From: Leclercia sp. LSNIH1 | Lineage (GTDB): Bacteria > Pseudomonadota > Gammaproteobacteria > Enterobacterales > Enterobacteriaceae | Reading direction: 5' to 3' | DNA: 64,000 nucleotides | Assembly (NCBI RefSeq): GCF_002902985.1 | Contig: NZ_CP026171.1 | Span: 124,001 to 188,000, forward strand | Part shown: piece after piece, positions 63,595 through 64,000 of the stretch | Layout: each line of letters opens with the position of its first letter | How positions within the stretch are numbered: position 1 is the first letter of the stretch | Position numbers and translations under genes: made by a program | The notes under the pieces: generated by a model | Database searches by the model: none | Told to the model about the DNA's origin: nothing | Seen by the model: only the letters and a program-made list of their open reading frames with translations

Positions 63595-64000
63595 ATGAAT
63601 AAGACTATCAAGGCATCATTCTTATTACTGGCATCTTGTACGGCCTTTAGCATGAATGCCCAGACAGTGAAAACTGACGTGCTTCCTGATGCAGCACTGA
63701 AGAAATTAAAAGAAGTTGGGCTGTCCATCGAGCATATTGAACCATCCCCAGTAAAAGATATTTATACCGTGATTTCAAGAGAAGGCGTGAGTTACGTCAG
63801 CAAAGATGGTGATTACATTTTTACCGGGAGCTTGTTTCATGTTAACGGCAAAGATGTGGAGAATACAACGGAACAGGCGATACTGAAAGGCGTCAGGGAG
63901 TTTGCTGCTAAAACAAAATCCATAGAATATAAGTCGGCGAATGAAAAATATCGCCTGGCGGTGTTTACTGATATAACCTGCGGGTATTGCCAGAAACTAC
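63595..64000 (+). CDS. DsbC-like disulfide isomerase (3'-partial)
   Basis: ATG 63595 behind AAAGGAGC. Signal peptide (ASFLLLASCTAFSMNAQ), DsbC-type N-terminal dimerisation region (LKKLKEVGLSIEHIEPSPVKDIYTV), then FTDITCGYCQKL with the CGYC active site at the window's end. The rest is outside. Conjugative F-type and IncHI systems carry such thioredoxin-fold helpers for disulfide-rich pilus proteins. Confidence 0.88.
   Translation, partial: MNKTIKASFLLLASCTAFSMNAQTVKTDVLPDAALKKLKEVGLSIEHIEPSPVKDIYTVISREGVSYVSKDGDYIFTGSLFHVNGKDVENTTEQAILKGVREFAAKTKSIEYKSANEKYRLAVFTDITCGYCQKL

Overview
This window looks like part of a large conjugative plasmid from an enterobacterium (Klebsiella/Enterobacter/Salmonella/Escherichia group). 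The evidence is a MobH-type relaxase with its coupling protein, F-type mating-pair genes (TraF/TraH/TraG-like), an FlhDC-like activator pair, relBE and hok toxin genes close to E. coli ones, and IS1, IS3, IS30 and ISKpn21-like elements. Gene order and protein sizes are closest to what I recall of the Tra1 region of IncHI plasmids (R27/R478 and relatives). That assignment is from memory and no replication gene is in view, so it is an inference.

Layout. 1-1906: 3' part of a group II intron sitting in the wreck of an IS3-family transposase. 2030-4870: formaldehyde detoxification operon on the minus strand (frmR-frmA-VOC protein-S-formylglutathione hydrolase) behind an FrmR-type operator. 4891-5658: IS1 without a target duplication. 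5923-7706: an acrylyl-CoA reductase-like oxidoreductase convergent with its probable TetR repressor. 8130-13807: orphan HipB-like regulator, then a KAP-family P-loop ATPase cut in two by an IS3-family element. 14012-25423: mostly rightward small plasmid-backbone genes of unknown function, an HNH nuclease, an ASCH-like protein and a second IS1 with a perfect 9-bp duplication. 25600-31776: a hok/sok locus whose leader and coding part are 5.8 kb apart; between them lie an ISKpn21-like element, an IS30-family element, a cytochrome b561-like gene, a cation diffusion facilitator and relBE. 32009-36211: a leftward operon set of small unknown genes driven by two promoters with palindromic operators. 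36694-42714: a solitary ParB/KorB-like protein and more rightward unknown genes. 42747-52757: leftward transfer operon (two relaxosome-type small genes, relaxase traI, coupling protein traG, traJ-like membrane protein, S49 peptidase, NERD protein). 52758-53513: intergenic region with a four-copy inverted-repeat array, the best oriT/activator-site candidate. 53514-61894: FlhDC-like activators, then trhF-, trhH- and trhG-like genes. 62266-64000: a HAD-type protein, a lytic transglycosylase and the start of a DsbC-like disulfide isomerase.

The most interesting signals are not genes. (1) A 13-bp palindrome, AAAAGTWACTTTT, occurs nine times exactly and seven more times with one mismatch, across backbone, ParB-like and transfer regions, inside and between genes. 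Three copies lie just upstream of the orphan ParB/KorB-like gene, which suggests a KorB-like plasmid-wide regulator or partition protein with dispersed sites. (2) Seven promoters share one architecture: GGTTATT-like box, exactly 19 nt, then TATAAT. They drive backbone operons of unknown function. (3) Four near-identical 33-35 bp inverted repeats lie between the divergent transfer operons. Together these suggest that scattered 'hypothetical' genes and the transfer genes form a coordinated plasmid-encoded network.
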